Shown: piece by piece, positions 12,801 to 22,744 of the stretch
Layout of the letters: every line of letters begins with the position of its first letter
Numbering within the stretch: the first letter of the stretch is position 1
Assembly (NCBI RefSeq): GCF_020906515.1
Contig: NC_085850.1
Span: 1,054,001 to 1,118,000 of the forward strand
Reading direction: 5' to 3'
Source of the DNA: Vanrija pseudolonga
Taxonomy: Eukaryota > Basidiomycota > Tremellomycetes > Trichosporonales > Trichosporonaceae
Length of the DNA: 64,000 bases
Notes under the pieces: generated by a model
What the model was told of the DNA's origin: nothing
What the model saw: the letters and a program-made list of their open reading frames with translations, nothing else
The model's database searches: none
Program-made: the position numbers and the translations under genes

Positions 12801-13041
12801 GCACAGCACGCAGTCGATCGCGAGCCTGACGTCGGCATCGTCGGCCGCCTCGGTGGACATGCCCGACCCGATTGCCGAGGACGACCAGGATGAGCTCGTC
12901 TATGAGCGGGGCTCGCAGGACTCGAACACGAGCACTGGGAGTGCCTCCATTGACGACAAGACGTCGTCGCCGCCCCCAGTGGCGCTGGTCCGCCGCGTCA
13001 CCAAGGCCAGCCGCGCCATGGCAGTGACTGTGAGGACGTAG
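9850..13041 (+). CDS. Unrecognised Ser/Pro-rich disordered protein, 1063 residues
   Basis: A single open exon encodes a protein I do not recognise. It is dominated by Ser, Pro, Ala and Thr with scattered basic patches, and I see no folded domain or membrane segment. Short conserved-looking islands are PTPILRKQGSAVRISSP near residue 75, GLRVGWAQTVHDNSSSES near residue 150, FSRARLGRAGVIMPTSAKNRP near residue 280 and KVKEKVSFITRTLSKR near residue 370. The last contains KVSF, which fits the RVxF docking consensus for protein phosphatase 1; that role is inference. SPxSP and proline-directed serines suggest phosphorylation. The ATG at 9850 (ACCATGACT) was chosen because the upstream in-frame ATG lies in a likely leader intron. 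The long uninterrupted frame shows it is coding; function is unknown. Confidence 0.75.
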   Translation: MTSAAVDSRTGPLHASDLPQLVIPEQLPPLESSSSAGPSKSSTAVPIKPCLRSSQSSPTLTTTSSSLLAPPTPILRKQGSAVRISSPLRQQVDGAEDEAKAKKNAASNEGGEAAAAATSDQGSRKSVASSPTTSDTSREKKGRTGLRVGWAQTVHDNSSSESSVAQKRSGRSTSMYETKPDENNSAAGPSSGPLRGHTRRLSRSLSQKALNGNRPMSDGGNGKGLWGDMPPPPMPAAGAPRGRGLWGDAAPQSMYGSVAGPGLGGAAPPGSDLDPNAPKFSRARLGRAGVIMPTSAKNRPATVVGTVTADPAPVPVRPALRPSQSMSSSGSSGGSSSTVSSAPSVSSAPSSTSTNSSTNTLPMTSKPKKVKEKVSFITRTLSKRVASSKEAPPKENTASVPSSVARSLSTKGESAKSSVQGFARTISGGRSLRHPRSSPQLRTSTPLPPTEPVPPLPTATAAAIRHSQLPPRKSSKDPAPADPIPRPPSVPLLETPLSTPFEVQTPLELEFSLPEIDFITEMILLPDLPTPNNPVFESLPSSPPLTGPPNVPLPELPTPTKASSGVLPLPILRIETASPPSDDPYSSAPFTPKSPPRTSFIAMSPPNSPPPTARPLPQSLPPGAAAALPIIVPPVHPPPVIVTRPPSILRPTPSLASVAASVVVPRENPSVIARPPTFVGPKDEPPAPIAPVQEPKKKKSMDKLKRKDKGCVSLAPPPSKMFVDQPAVPRVPSSYASSIYSDVSSSCNGPPAFATPPMSPMLFHRPSSALQPEDSVNPPVGQKLSSSAPSTPQLSSTRLAPARTGSASLAIPPPVPEIGAMPVPRLTMPVPSIGKSGRPISRVSRAFSDSPTETSAEYMESVSACSIGEPVTAMVAPSESCESMSRSTTPVSSIARSPSPFAPPRPPRSPHRPPTPVADFEMLITDDVVPDMPKMAFAIAPPPRGASLTSSARPPMRAPVSRHHHKFRSPSILSMDSDASIGSTHSTQSIASLTSASSAASVDMPDPIAEDDQDELVYERGSQDSNTSTGSASIDDKTSSPPPVALVRRVTKASRAMAVTVRT

Positions 13042-13871
13042 ATCGTCTTTTAGAAGTTTTTCGTCTTCTCAAGCGAGCTTGAGAGCCGCTGCTCTCGCTC
13101 GTTCCCACCACGTTTGTCTTGTCTGTTTGTGCAGCGCCCAGTCGGACAATGGACAATTGAACAATTGGACACTCTTGCACACATTAGTGACAGGACTGTA
13201 GTATGTGTAGTAGTATAGCTTGGCGTGATGCACGCCATGTATCTGGTATCTTGAGCGAGCGGCGTGGTTGTGTGGTTGTGTGGGCTGCCCACGGCGTACC
13301 GCGACGACGACTCTGACAACCTTGTGCAGTCCATCTGCATGCACGACCTTGCCCTCGTCACGACCTTGAGCGGCCCACTGCGGCGCCCACGACCATGTCC
13401 GTCTGTGCGCGCGCACACGCACCGACCGCACCGACACCTAGATGCTCCGAGGTCCGTCGAATGCCGGCGGTAACGTGGGGTAGCAGAGTGTGCAGCGGTA
13501 CCAATCGCATCATCGGCATATGGCGGGCGATAGGAGCGCGGGGGCGCGGAGTCCCCGCATCGTGTCATCACCAACAGTCATCACATTTCGGCCCTCCATC
13601 GGCGGGCATCCAACCCAGCGAGCCAGAGTGTGATTTTTTTACGGCCGGAGCCCGCGCCGAGCGCACAGACCGCCATCACCGCGCCGTTGCCTCCACTGCC
13701 GTTCCACGCCATAGTGTGGGGCCAAATAACCGGCCTGCCTGGCCGCCTCGGCTCGGCCTCGAGCCTTTCCTGCCTGCACACTCACCACGCTAACAAAGTC
13801 GCATCTTTGCGTTGTCTTTGCTTTCTCAGCATCATCCATCTTCTTGCATTAGACATAGAATAGAATACACA
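13042..13871. other. Intergenic region upstream of the thioesterase gene
   Basis: This is the 3' flank of the disordered-protein gene and the promoter of the thioesterase gene. Shortly after the stop codon there is an AT-rich stretch with repeated GGACAATTG-like words near 13147-13170. No gene is seen. Confidence 0.5.
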
Positions 13872-15341
13872 ATGGCAGCACTCCGTCTCGCCCTCCCCGC
13901 CCTCCGCGCCGGCGCACGCGTCGCCGCCGCGCCCTCCATCACGCCCGTCGCGCCCCGCCGCGCCTTGTCGTCCACGACGCGCGCGCTCGCCGAGGCCGTC
14001 GCGACGCCTGCTGCGCCGGCGCAGGGGTTCGCCGGCGCCAAGCCTAAGAGCTCGGGCGCTGGCCGTCGCTGGGGAATCAGGCTCGGTGAGTAGTTTGGCC
14101 GGATGGAGTGCAGGCGCCGGGCCGCTAGTGCCGGTGTCGGCGGCTTGCGGGCGTGGCATGGTGCCGGGGCGCGCCGCGCCGCGCCGAGCCGGCAGCCAAC
14201 ACACACAGCGCACACACGGAGCACAGCTGACAACATCCCAGCTGTCCTCCTCGCCGTCCCCGTCGCGTACTTTGCCGGAGCGGTCGCGCCGCCCAAGGTC
14301 GTCCTCCTCCTCTCGCCCCGCTACTCGCCCCCTCCCCCCGACAAGGACAGCAAGCACGGCAAGGCGCTGACCGAGGACGTGGAGCGCGAGCTGCAGGACC
14401 TGTTTGTCGTCGCTGAGATGCGTACCAAGAAGGACTGGTACGAGGCGCGTGAGTAGTGGACCGCGTGGTAGTGGGGAAGGAAGCCGCGTTGCCGCTGGAG
14501 CTTCGCGCTGATGGATCCCTCAGGCCCTTACGAGCGCTTCGACCCCCAGAAGGTGCACAACTCGCTCACGGCGGGCTCGCTCCGCGGCCCAGGCAAGCTT
14601 GCCATCCCCCCTCTTGCCTTTGCCAAGAACGACGAGTCTGAGGCTGTTTGTGAGTAGCTAGGATGTGCCAAAGACGCCGTAGCTAACCCGCACCGCAGTG
14701 ATTGTCCACCTCGGCCGCGCGCTCTGCGGACACGACGGCATCATCCACGGCGGCCTCATCGCGACCGTGTTCGACGAGAGCCTGGCACGCAATGTAAGTG
14801 GAGTGGAGTGGCGCCGGAAAACACACGGGGCGTCAACAGTACGGAAATCTGCCGCCCCCATCTCGGCATCCATCGCTACCGCCGCCTACTCAAGCCAGCT
14901 GGCAGCCGCTGACACACGCAGGCGCTCATGAACATTGACACGCATATCGGCGTCACCGCCACCCTGACGCTCAACTACCGCTCGCCTTGCATGGCCGACC
15001 AGTTTGTGATTGTGCGCACCAAGCTCGACGACAAGCAGGGCCGCAAGATCCGCGTCAGTGGCACGATGGAGACGCTGGACGGCGAGCGGATTGCCGATGC
15101 AAAGTGAGTGGACGTGTGGGGTGCGGGGGGCAGCGGGGTCGTGCGGGCCGCACCGGCCGCGCTGCCGGGCGGACTTCCGCGAGGCACCAACCGATAACTC
15201 GTCGTCGTGATCTCGGCTAACCATACCAGCGCTCTGTTTGTCGAGCCAAAGTGGGCCCAGTTCCTGCAGAGCAGTGGCGTCACCGAGGCCCTCGGTGCCC
15301 CAACATCGCGGCCCAACCCGGCTGCTGAGCGCGCGGTTTGA
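13872..15341 (+). CDS. Mitochondrial-type hotdog-fold acyl-CoA thioesterase
   Basis: Exons 13872-14085, 14242-14448, 14524-14649, 14699-14793, 14922-15103 and 15230-15341 give 311 residues in frame. The N-terminus is rich in Arg, Ala and Ser and almost lacks acidic residues, as in a mitochondrial presequence. A hydrophobic stretch (AVLLAVPVAYFAGAV, residues 72-86) may anchor the protein. The C-terminal half is a PaaI/THEM-like hotdog domain with GHDGIIHGGLIATVFDESLA near residues 193-212, including the HGG and Asp positions used by the family, then TLTLNYRSPC. Members hydrolyse acyl-CoA thioesters; yeast Fmp10 has a similar anchor-plus-hotdog layout. The substrate cannot be told. It is convergent with a CoA-type Nudix gene 152 bases away. 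Confidence 0.82.
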
Positions 15342-15493
15342 GTGGCACTTGGGCGCTGGCGCGCCTGATGAGAGATGTTGTAGAATTGGCTTCCCCACTA
15401 GGTTTTGTATCTTCTTATATGAACTCTTGAACGAGGCGCGAGGTGCACCGGGGATGGGGTGCGAGTACGGTACAAGAGCTTACATCACTGCTG

Positions 15494-16735
15494 CTACAAC
15501 TTTGCCTTTGCCTCCTCACCCGAGCCCCCGTCGTCCTCGTTGAGCCACGCGTCCAGCAGGCCCTCGGCCTCGGCAGCACGGGGTAACGCGCCCCCGCTCT
15601 TCATCATCCACGCGATGCGCTGCACCATAGTCTTCTGCCCCGGTGCCGTGGCGGGGAAGCTGGGCGGCTCGCCATACCCGACCGTGGCAGCGTGCAGCAG
15701 GATCGCCCTGCGGCCGTCAGCACTCACTTCCCCTCTCAAGTCAAGCAGGCACACGCACGCAGTGAGCCCGTACACGGGCTTGACGCCGCCGCCCTCGCGG
15801 CCCGTGAGGAAGCGGTGCATGCGCACCATGCCGCCGCCCCAGTTGACGTCGCGGTACTGGTAGTACCGTCCCTCGCGGCCGCCGACGCCGCCGTCGTCGT
15901 TGTCAGTGTACGGCGGCTTCTCGGGCGGGGGCACGCTGCCGAGCGGCGCGGGCTGCACGCGCTCGCTGAGCCCAAAGTTCCACCCGGGGATATCGGCCGG
16001 CCGGTCGTGCAGGAACGCCGCGAGCGGCATGCTGAACAGCGACTTGACCTCGTCCGGGTTCAAGACCGGGTTGATCGTGTTGTCCGTCACTAGGAAGACG
16101 ACGCTGCGCGTTAGAGGGACGACGAGGGCGCGGGACCCACGGCGTCACGATCAGCTGGTTGCCCGCGATGAACGGGTCCAGGAGGGTAAGGCAGCGCACT
16201 CTGTCCTTATCGATCGGGAGGCCGATCTGCGCGAGTCAGAGAGGCCTATGGCCGGCAGCTTGCCTCCTCGTATGCCTCTCTCCTCTGGCACGCGTCGTCA
16301 GCTTGCCCCCCACAGCTCAAGACACGACCCACAGCCGTCCCCTCCTCGTCCTCGTCCCCGTCCTCGTACTTGCCCCCCGGGAGCGCCGTGTCGTGGGCAT
16401 ATGTCCGCAGCTCGCCCGAGCGTCTGGGGTATCAGCACGGTAGGGCTACGCGACGCACGTAGAGAGGAGGACGTAGAGGTCGCCCTTACGTCCGACAAAC
16501 AGGCTGAGGGAGGTCAGCTTGAGAACACCACCAGGGGCAGCTTACATGATCGCGACTGCCGCGGTGCGCTTCTTCGGCACGGGGTGCGCGAGCGGCGTGC
16601 GCTTGTACTCGATGAACCGGTGCAAGCACCTGGGCGCGAGTGAGCTTGGCACTGCGCGCGCACAACTCACTGCAGCGACGCCGGCTTGAGCGGCAGCAGC
16701 AGCGACTGTAATGGTGTCGGGTTGCGCGGCGACAT
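15494..16735 (-). CDS. PCD1: Nudix hydrolase, probable coenzyme A diphosphatase (PCD1/NUDT7-like)
   Basis: Eight exons, 16735-16671, 16629-16546, 16503-16459, 16423-16333, 16284-16264, 16226-16141, 16103-15759 and 15707-15494, give 316 residues. The CoA-type Nudix region reads LLSTRSGELRTYAHDTALPGGKYEDGDEDE and continues to RREAYEEIGLP. It has the one-residue longer spacing between the Gly-Gly-Lys turn and the REUXEE helix that NUDT7/NUDT8 proteins show. Such enzymes split CoA or acyl-CoA to 3',5'-ADP and phosphopantetheine, often in peroxisomes. Exon 5 is only 21 nt and encodes RREAYEE, the metal-binding helix; the intron after it uses a GC donor (GCAAGC). The last intron is 51 nt with no stop; removing it gives YGLTAAILLHAA, which fits the family better. 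No clear peroxisomal signal is seen at the C-terminus. Confidence 0.8.
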
Positions 16736-17103
16736 GGCGGTGTGGGCGGTTGGAATGTCCTTGTTGCGTGGGGGTCAAGTAGCCGGAGACCGGGTACGCG
16801 GCGGACGCGGCTGTGACCGATGGGTGATGACGAGGGCTGGGGGGTAGGAGTTCATGAGGCTTGCTTGCACTTGTGGCGAGGAAAGAGGCGAGAGATATGC
16901 AGTACGGACAGACTGTGTGCGTCGTGCAAGACCCCCACACCTCATGCATTGTTGACATCTGGCCATCTGGAACAGGACGACTCACCCCGGGCGGTCAACC
17001 CAATCCGCCACCCAAAACAATCTGACGCAACCTCCACCTCACCAACAACCCCCCCTTGACGTGGCCGACCGAACTTCTCGTCATCAACCGCCCAACCACC
17101 ACC
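16736..17103. other. Divergent promoter between the Nudix gene and YOS9
   Basis: 368 bases with no gene. CAAC/AACC-rich sequence precedes the YOS9 start, a common feature of leaders in this window. Confidence 0.5.
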
Positions 17104-18817
17104 ATGTCCCACCTCGCAATCTACCTGCTGGGCCTGGCAACGCTGTCCGCCCGCGCAAGCCACAGCGGGCTGCAGGACCTGGCCGCGTTCCCAAAGTACG
17201 AGGTCTTCTTCCTGCCCGACCTCCCCATCGCGCAGAGTGACGCGAGCCGCTGCCGCCGGACAGGGCTCGCACACGACGACGACTGGCTCGAGCTGCGGCC
17301 CGAGTCGCGTGCGCTCGATGCAGGGGACAGTGACGATGGCGAGAACGTGTCGTTCGACGCGCCGACAACCGTCCAGTTCATGCCCCTCCACTACACGCCG
17401 CCTGGGACAGACGAGATCTCGACCTACCTCTGCGCCCTGCCGTCCCTCAACGTCACCGAGAGCCAGGTCAACGACAACGCGCGGTACGAGGACGACGAGC
17501 CCGAACCTGACCCCGTTGCGTCGTGGCAGGCGCTCAGCCACCTCGACGGCAAGTGCCTGTACCTCCGTCACGCGTGGTTCACCTACGCGTAAGTGCTACG
17601 CTCCCCAGCCGACAGCGACAGCCGCTGACAGCACTCGCAGCTACTGCCATAACTCGCATCTCCGCCAGTTCCGCGCCCTCCAGCAGGACCAGTACCCTCA
17701 CATTGCAGGCTCCGACCCCGAGGAGGATCCCGCGTTCGACGCGTACTCCCTCGGCCAGGCGCACCCCGTCAGCAAGAAGGGCAAGGCGGCGCTGCCTCCT
17801 GGCCAGCGACGCGGCGCAGCAGCGCCAAAGGGCGAGGTCGAACCCGTCGCGCCGCCTGAGGCACCTGCGGAGCAGGTGTCAACGTTCGGTGTCGGCCCAG
17901 CATCACGGTACCTCAAGCAGCGGTGGACGGACGGCACAAAGTGCGACAAGACGGGCAAGCCGCGCGAGGTCGAAGTCCAGGTCCACTGCAGCATGACGTC
18001 GACCGACGTGCTGTACATGGTCAAGGAGATCACGACGTGCCAGTACGTGGTGGTGATCCACTCGCCGCACCTGTGCTCCTTGCCTGGCTTCCGCCCGTCG
18101 TCAAGCGACCACATCGTGCCTGCCCCGATCCGGTGCCGGCTGGTGATCTCGGACAGCGAGATGGAGGACTGGATGGACGCCGGCGTTGCGGGCGAGGAGA
18201 AGACGTGGGGTGGCGAGGTGCCACGACTCCCTGAGCGGCCTAGGGAGGACGAGGTCAAGTCCGACGAGCCCGAGGACAAGACCAAGGCGAAGGAGAAGGC
18301 CGCGCAGGGCGCCGCCGACGCAACGCTACTTCTGGGCAAGATTGACAAGGAGACTATCCGCCAGCTGGAGAAGGTGCTCGGCGCGTCGTTTGGCCTTGGC
18401 GACGAGGACGACGACGGAGTGGTGAAGGACGAGGTGGAGGACGTGGTTGTCACGGCAACGGACGACAACAACGACGAGGACAAGCCCCCACTCCTCATCG
18501 GCGCGGGATCCAAGCCGCTCCAGGAGCCTGAGCTTATCGACCTCGACCTCACAGCTCTTGGCGGAGACAAGGCCGACCGGCGAGCCGCACTCAAGCTGCT
18601 CCAGCAGCTCATCCAGGCCGAGCTCGCCGAGGGCGAAGACGAGGCGCCGGTCCAGGCCGAGAAGGAGGCAGCAGCGGCGACAGGCGAGAAGCCGAAGCAG
18701 AAGCAGGAGAACAAGAAGCCCAAGGCGCAGAAGCCGCCTCCATCACACGACGAGACGCTGGCCGCCCCCGCACTCCCCGCCGCTGTCGCCGACGCCCCAC
18801 CCCGCGACGAACTATAG
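17104..18817 (+). CDS. YOS9: YOS9/OS-9, ER quality-control lectin
   Basis: YOS9 is the ER-lumen lectin that reads trimmed N-glycans on misfolded proteins and hands them to the Hrd1 ubiquitin ligase. Exons 17104-17588 and 17641-18817 give 553 residues. The N-terminus (MSHLAIYLLGLATLSARAS) is a signal peptide. The MRH domain starts with CLYLRHAWFTYAYCHNSHLRQF near residues 149-170. After a low-complexity insert it resumes with WTDGTKCDK, VQVHCSM, YMVKEITTCQYVVVIHSPHLCSLPGF, keeping the paired cysteines and the Tyr/Glu sugar-contact region. The tail is acidic and Ala/Lys-rich and ends in RDEL, an HDEL/KDEL-type ER-retrieval signal; yeast Yos9 ends in HDEL. The start context is ACCACCATGT. It is convergent with EMG1, 188 bases apart. 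Confidence 0.9.
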
Positions 18818-19005
18818 ACACAATGACAGCTAGAATGCATGCACAGGGGACACTTTTTCCGAGCAGGCGGTTGACGCAAGAGTATGAGGCTGGTGATTGG
18901 GCTAGCGATGAGGCCAGCGGGGAGATGTGGTGGTGTGGAGGAGAATGGAAACATGACAGATGAGATACGCGGGACGGGTTCTAGTATTTTGGGACGACAG
19001 GCGGG

Positions 19006-20333
19006 TTACACAATGTCCCACAACTCCTCCATGGCGCAGCAGAACTTGCCGCACGCGACAGAGGCCGAGAGCGAGTAGTCGCTGATCGAGATCTTCTGGT
19101 CGACGTAGGCGTCGGCAAAGTTGTCTGGGCCGCGGGCCATGGCGCCGACAAACACTGCGACCGAGTGCGTCTCGGGGAGGGTGGGGAGGAACTGGGACAG
19201 GCGGATGGTGGGCGCGTCACCGGAGAGGGCTGCGAGTGTGAGCACGTCACGTACGCCTGCGCTGCGCTGCACGGTGGCGCGGGGCACCTCGCTCTTGGCG
19301 ACTCACTGAGCTTGATCGTGTTGGTGGGGAAGTGGTCCGTGATGGGGTTCTTGATGACGCGGAGAAGCTTCTCCGAGCCGTTGACGCCGCGGATCGACAG
19401 CTTGTGGAGGAGCTGCACTGGGATGTGTGAGCCATTACCCTCGTACCGGCAAGTCGCGGGCGACACCGCGCGTGTCCATCGCATCGCACAGACAGGCGAG
19501 TACCACCCGACCCGGCCCAGACTCACCCATCAGACCGGAGAAGCGCTTGAACGTTCGCGGTATCCTGACCGAGGGGTTGACCTCGATGAGCACGCCCTTG
19601 GCCGTGTGGATATACACCTGGAGCAAGCCCGCCTTGTTGAGCGGCGAGTCGAGCAGCGTCAGGAGACACTGGTGCGTAATGTCGGGTCGGGCGTCGGCAA
19701 TGTCGCGGCCGGTCCTCGCGAGGATACCCTGGTGGTCGTCACAGTTGAGCAGGGCGTACTTTGCCTCCTTGCCCGACGCATTCTTTCCTCCGCTGCCAGC
19801 CGAGACACGGTATGCCTCGAGACATGCCTGGGGGCGTGGTGTCAGTCGTGCGATCGGTCGAGTCTGGCCAGGGGCAACGATAGGCCCGACGGAAGGGCTA
19901 GCGGCGCCGCCAGCGCCAGCGCGGCCTTCTCCCAACTCACCTGCGAGAGCACAACGATCAAACGGCGGCGGTTCTCCTTCTCCTCGCCCGTCTTGGGCAC
20001 GGTAGCGGCGGTCGGGACAAAGTTGGCGGCTGGGGCCGCGCGGCGCGAGTTGGGCAGCGGGCGCGTGATGCGGGATGCGGACACGGCAGCGGCGAGCTGC
20101 GAGCGCACCTCGGGTGCGAGCTCGTGTGCGCGGCTTCCCTCGCCCGACGGGCCAGAGCTGCTCGCTGCGACGGCGGGGTCCTCCTCCTCGATCTTGACAT
20201 CGGCCGCTGCTGAGCGGGGCTGGAACACGGGCGCCTCGGCAGACATCTTGGACGTCTTTGGCGGCACGTCGGTCGGCGAGAGGGGGTTGGACGCGCGCCG
20301 CTTGGGCGGGCTGGACGAGCGCTTTGTCGACAT
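19006..20333 (-). CDS. EMG1: EMG1/NEP1, 18S rRNA pseudouridine N1-methyltransferase
   Basis: EMG1 methylates N1 of a pseudouridine in 18S rRNA and is needed for small-subunit assembly in the nucleolus. Exons 20333-19941, 19827-19527, 19417-19307 and 19229-19006 give 342 residues. The SPOUT-type core carries the family landmarks [65 protein letters not shown] and [25 protein letters not shown]. About 110 N-terminal residues ahead of the core are Ser/Pro/Lys-rich and disordered, including a KRRAS-type basic patch that could aid nuclear import. The product is longer than the roughly 245-residue human protein because of this extension. Splice junctions all hold frame. Confidence in identity is high; the exact start is less certain. 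Confidence 0.92.
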
Positions 20334-20695
20334 TGCGCGGGCGGGGGTGGGCGTGGGTGCAATGTGGTAGTGGTGGTGGTTATGGACTGACTAAAGTTGG
20401 TCGAGCGAGCGAGTGGCCGACCAACAATTCGAGTGGCATCAGGTTCATGACGGAGGCAAACTTTGGACCACAAGAAATTTCAGTCGAGCTACATATAGTG
20501 ACCCTGTCTAAATCTTGGCGCGCTGGGTGAGACATGGACAATAGGAGCACAAGTGAGACACGCCCAGAGACGGTAACGACAGTGCAACGCGTGCGTTAGT
20601 ATCATGCGCAGGTGCCCAGCCGTTTGGTATACAATTAGGAGCTAGAGATTCATCCCAAACACCTATACACAACACAAAGAGGGAGAACCCAACGC
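20334..20695. other. Spacer between EMG1 and RPL4
   Basis: 362 bases that act as the EMG1 promoter and the RPL4 3' flank, both on the minus strand. GTGGTAGTGGTGGTGG lies just upstream of EMG1. No gene is seen. Confidence 0.5.
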
Positions 20696-21977
20696 TTAGG
20701 CAGCGAGGAGGGTCTCGAGGAACTCCTTGCCGGCGCGGCCAGTCGAAGCAGTCTTCTTGGTCTTGCCGGCGGCCTTGCGCTCCTGGCGGAGGAGCTCCTG
20801 GCGGCGGAGGGTCTTGGCGTAGGGGTTGAGGCGGAAGAGAACGGCCTTGTTGCGGAGGGGGTTCTTCTTCTGGGTGAAGGGGCGCTTCTGGGTGGGCTGG
20901 CCAGCGGCACGGACAACCGACTGGATCTCGTCCGAGTTGATGAGACGGGTGACGTCGGTGTTGGTGATCTTGGCCTGGGGGAGGGTGAAGCCAGACTTGT
21001 TCTCGTAGATCGAGTCGAGCTGCTTGATGGCGTCCTCGGTCCAGATGATGAAGCGGCCGACGTGGCCACCGGGGGCGAGCTGGAGGAGGTTGAGGGCGTC
21101 AACGGGCGAGGTCTCAACACCGGGGATGTTGCGGACAGCGCGGACGAGGCCCTCGTCCTTGCCGTAGACGACAAGGGGACCGCGGCGCTGGCGGTGGCGG
21201 CGGTTGCGGAGCTTGCCCTTGCCAGCGCGGATCTTGCGCGAGTTCGAGACCTTGACGACGTCGGGGTAGGCGGCGAGGGTCTTGAGGAGCTCAACGGCGG
21301 CCTTGGTCTTGTTGGTCGACTCGATCGACGACGAGACAACAAGGGGGACCTCCTGGATCTGCTCGATGCGGTGGCCGCGAGCGAGAACGAGCGAGGGGAC
21401 GGCCGAGGCGGCAAGAGCCGAGGCGACGGCGTAACGGCGCTGGTTCTGGTTCACCTTGACGTGCCACTTGCGCCACGTCTTGGTGGGGGCGAACATGCGA
21501 CCGCCACGGCACATGTTGCCGAAGGCGGCCTGGCCGGAGCGCTGGGTACCACCACCGCCAACACGGGGGATACGGGCAACGGCACGACCGGTACCCCACG
21601 ACTCAGCGGACGTCTGGTGGCCGGCGTTCTCGGCGACGGCGTAAGCCTGACGACGGTTCTTGGCGATCGACTCTGGAGTGGTGTGTTAGGTTTTGCTCGT
21701 CGTTGGAGGTTTTGGTCTGGCGAGCAGCAAAAGTTGGCAGTTTTGTGATTCGGCGCAGAGGCTTCTCCGTGCGTCTCCAGATCCTCCTCCTTCCTCTGCC
21801 GTTCTGCTCTGCTCCACGCTGCCTGCCGTTTTGCTGCTCGCCATGTCCGCTGTACTCACTGTGGACCTGCTGGACAACGTCGATACGGATGGGGGCCGTG
21901 AAGACGGCGGGGAGAACGACGGAGCCCGAGGACTCGCCGGCGGCGGAGAAGACGGTAACGGTCGGGCGGGCGGCCAT
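20696..21977 (-). CDS. RPL4: RPL4, 60S ribosomal protein uL4
   Basis: This is the large-subunit ribosomal protein uL4, whose internal loop reaches the peptide exit tunnel. Exons 21977-21860 and 21672-20696 give 364 residues. Landmarks are [70 protein letters not shown] and [13 protein letters not shown], plus a basic C-terminal tail. Codon use is strongly biased to C-ending codons (AAG, CGC, GTC), as expected for a highly expressed gene. The single intron is 187 nt, several times the local norm; no snoRNA C and D boxes were found in it. It shares a 507-bp divergent promoter with mitochondrial bL33m. Confidence 0.96.
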
Positions 21978-22484
21978 TTTCTTTGGGCTAGTCAGTACGG
22001 GCACGTCGTTGTCGCTGTCGTTGATGCTCACGATTATGTTTTTGAGGGCTGAAGAAAGGGGTCGAGGTGGTGAACTCTGTGTCGAAAACGGTGCCAGCGG
22101 GGGTGCAGGGAGGGGGGAGCAGTGCGAGCGAGCAGCGACGGCCAGGCAGGACTGCACCCAGCCAGCCAGTGACTGAGCTGCCAGGCCACATTGCACCCAG
22201 CCAGCACAGACGGCCAGCCAAAATCACCACCCAGGACGAATTTTGCACTTTACGCCACGACGTCGGCGTTTTTGGCGGTATTTTGTCTCTCGGAACTATT
22301 TTTACCTCGGATGCCGCGTGAATTCCACGTGGGGTCCTTTGAACGGGAGTAAATACGCGTGGATTCCACGTGCAACCTGAAGCGGTAGCAAATATCGAAA
22401 AGTCGGATGATCTCGACGACGTCCGTGAAGTCGAGATTAGCGGGGCTCTCTTCGACGACTTCGACCTCATCAACAGCAGCAGCA
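21978..22484. other. Divergent promoter shared by RPL4 and bL33m
   Basis: 507 bases between start codons that point away from each other. The distal half carries a duplicated CACGTG-containing element (listed separately). Pyrimidine-rich sequence precedes RPL4 on its own strand. No gene is seen. Confidence 0.6.
22316..22372. promoter_or_regulatory. Two copies of a 16-bp CACGTG element
   Basis: GCGTGAATTCCACGTG at 22316-22331 recurs as GCGTGGATTCCACGTG at 22357-22372, 41 bases later with one mismatch. Each copy pairs CGTG with CACG around a short centre. They lie 113-170 bases upstream of bL33m and about 340-395 bases upstream of RPL4. The duplication is seen directly; binding by a Cbf1-type factor is inferred. 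Confidence 0.6.
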
Positions 22485-22744
22485 ATGGCGCCAAAGTCCA
22501 AGCAGAGGTGGGTTGGGCGGTCGATGTTGCATAGCTAACCCCTCCCCAGGCGCATCCTCGTGCGCCTCGTCTCCACCGCGCTCACCGGCTTCTTCTACAC
22601 CACGAGCCGGACACGACTTGGCGAGAAGCTCGCCATGATGAAGTACGACCCCGTTGGTGAGTGCTGCTGCTGCTGCGGTGGGACGGTACTGACAACGGCG
22701 CAGTCAAGCGACACGTTCTCTTCACCGAAGCAAAGATCAAGTAG
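22485..22744 (+). CDS. MRPL39: Mitochondrial ribosomal protein bL33m
   Basis: A 56-residue protein from exons 22485-22507, 22550-22656 and 22704-22744. The product starts MAPKSKQRRILVRLVSTALT and includes GFFYTTSRTRLGEKLAMMKYDP and VKRHVLFTEAKIK. This is the bL33 family: a short basic protein near the E site of the large subunit, here the mitochondrial version (yeast Mrpl39). There is no separate presequence, which is usual for this family. The first exon is only 23 nt. The gene is easily missed because of its size and splitting. Confidence 0.93.

Noticed and set aside
21673-21859. Possible snoRNA in the long RPL4 intron
   Set aside because: L4 introns host snoRNAs in some eukaryotes, but no paired C (TGATGA) and D (CTGA) boxes or clear H/ACA layout was found.
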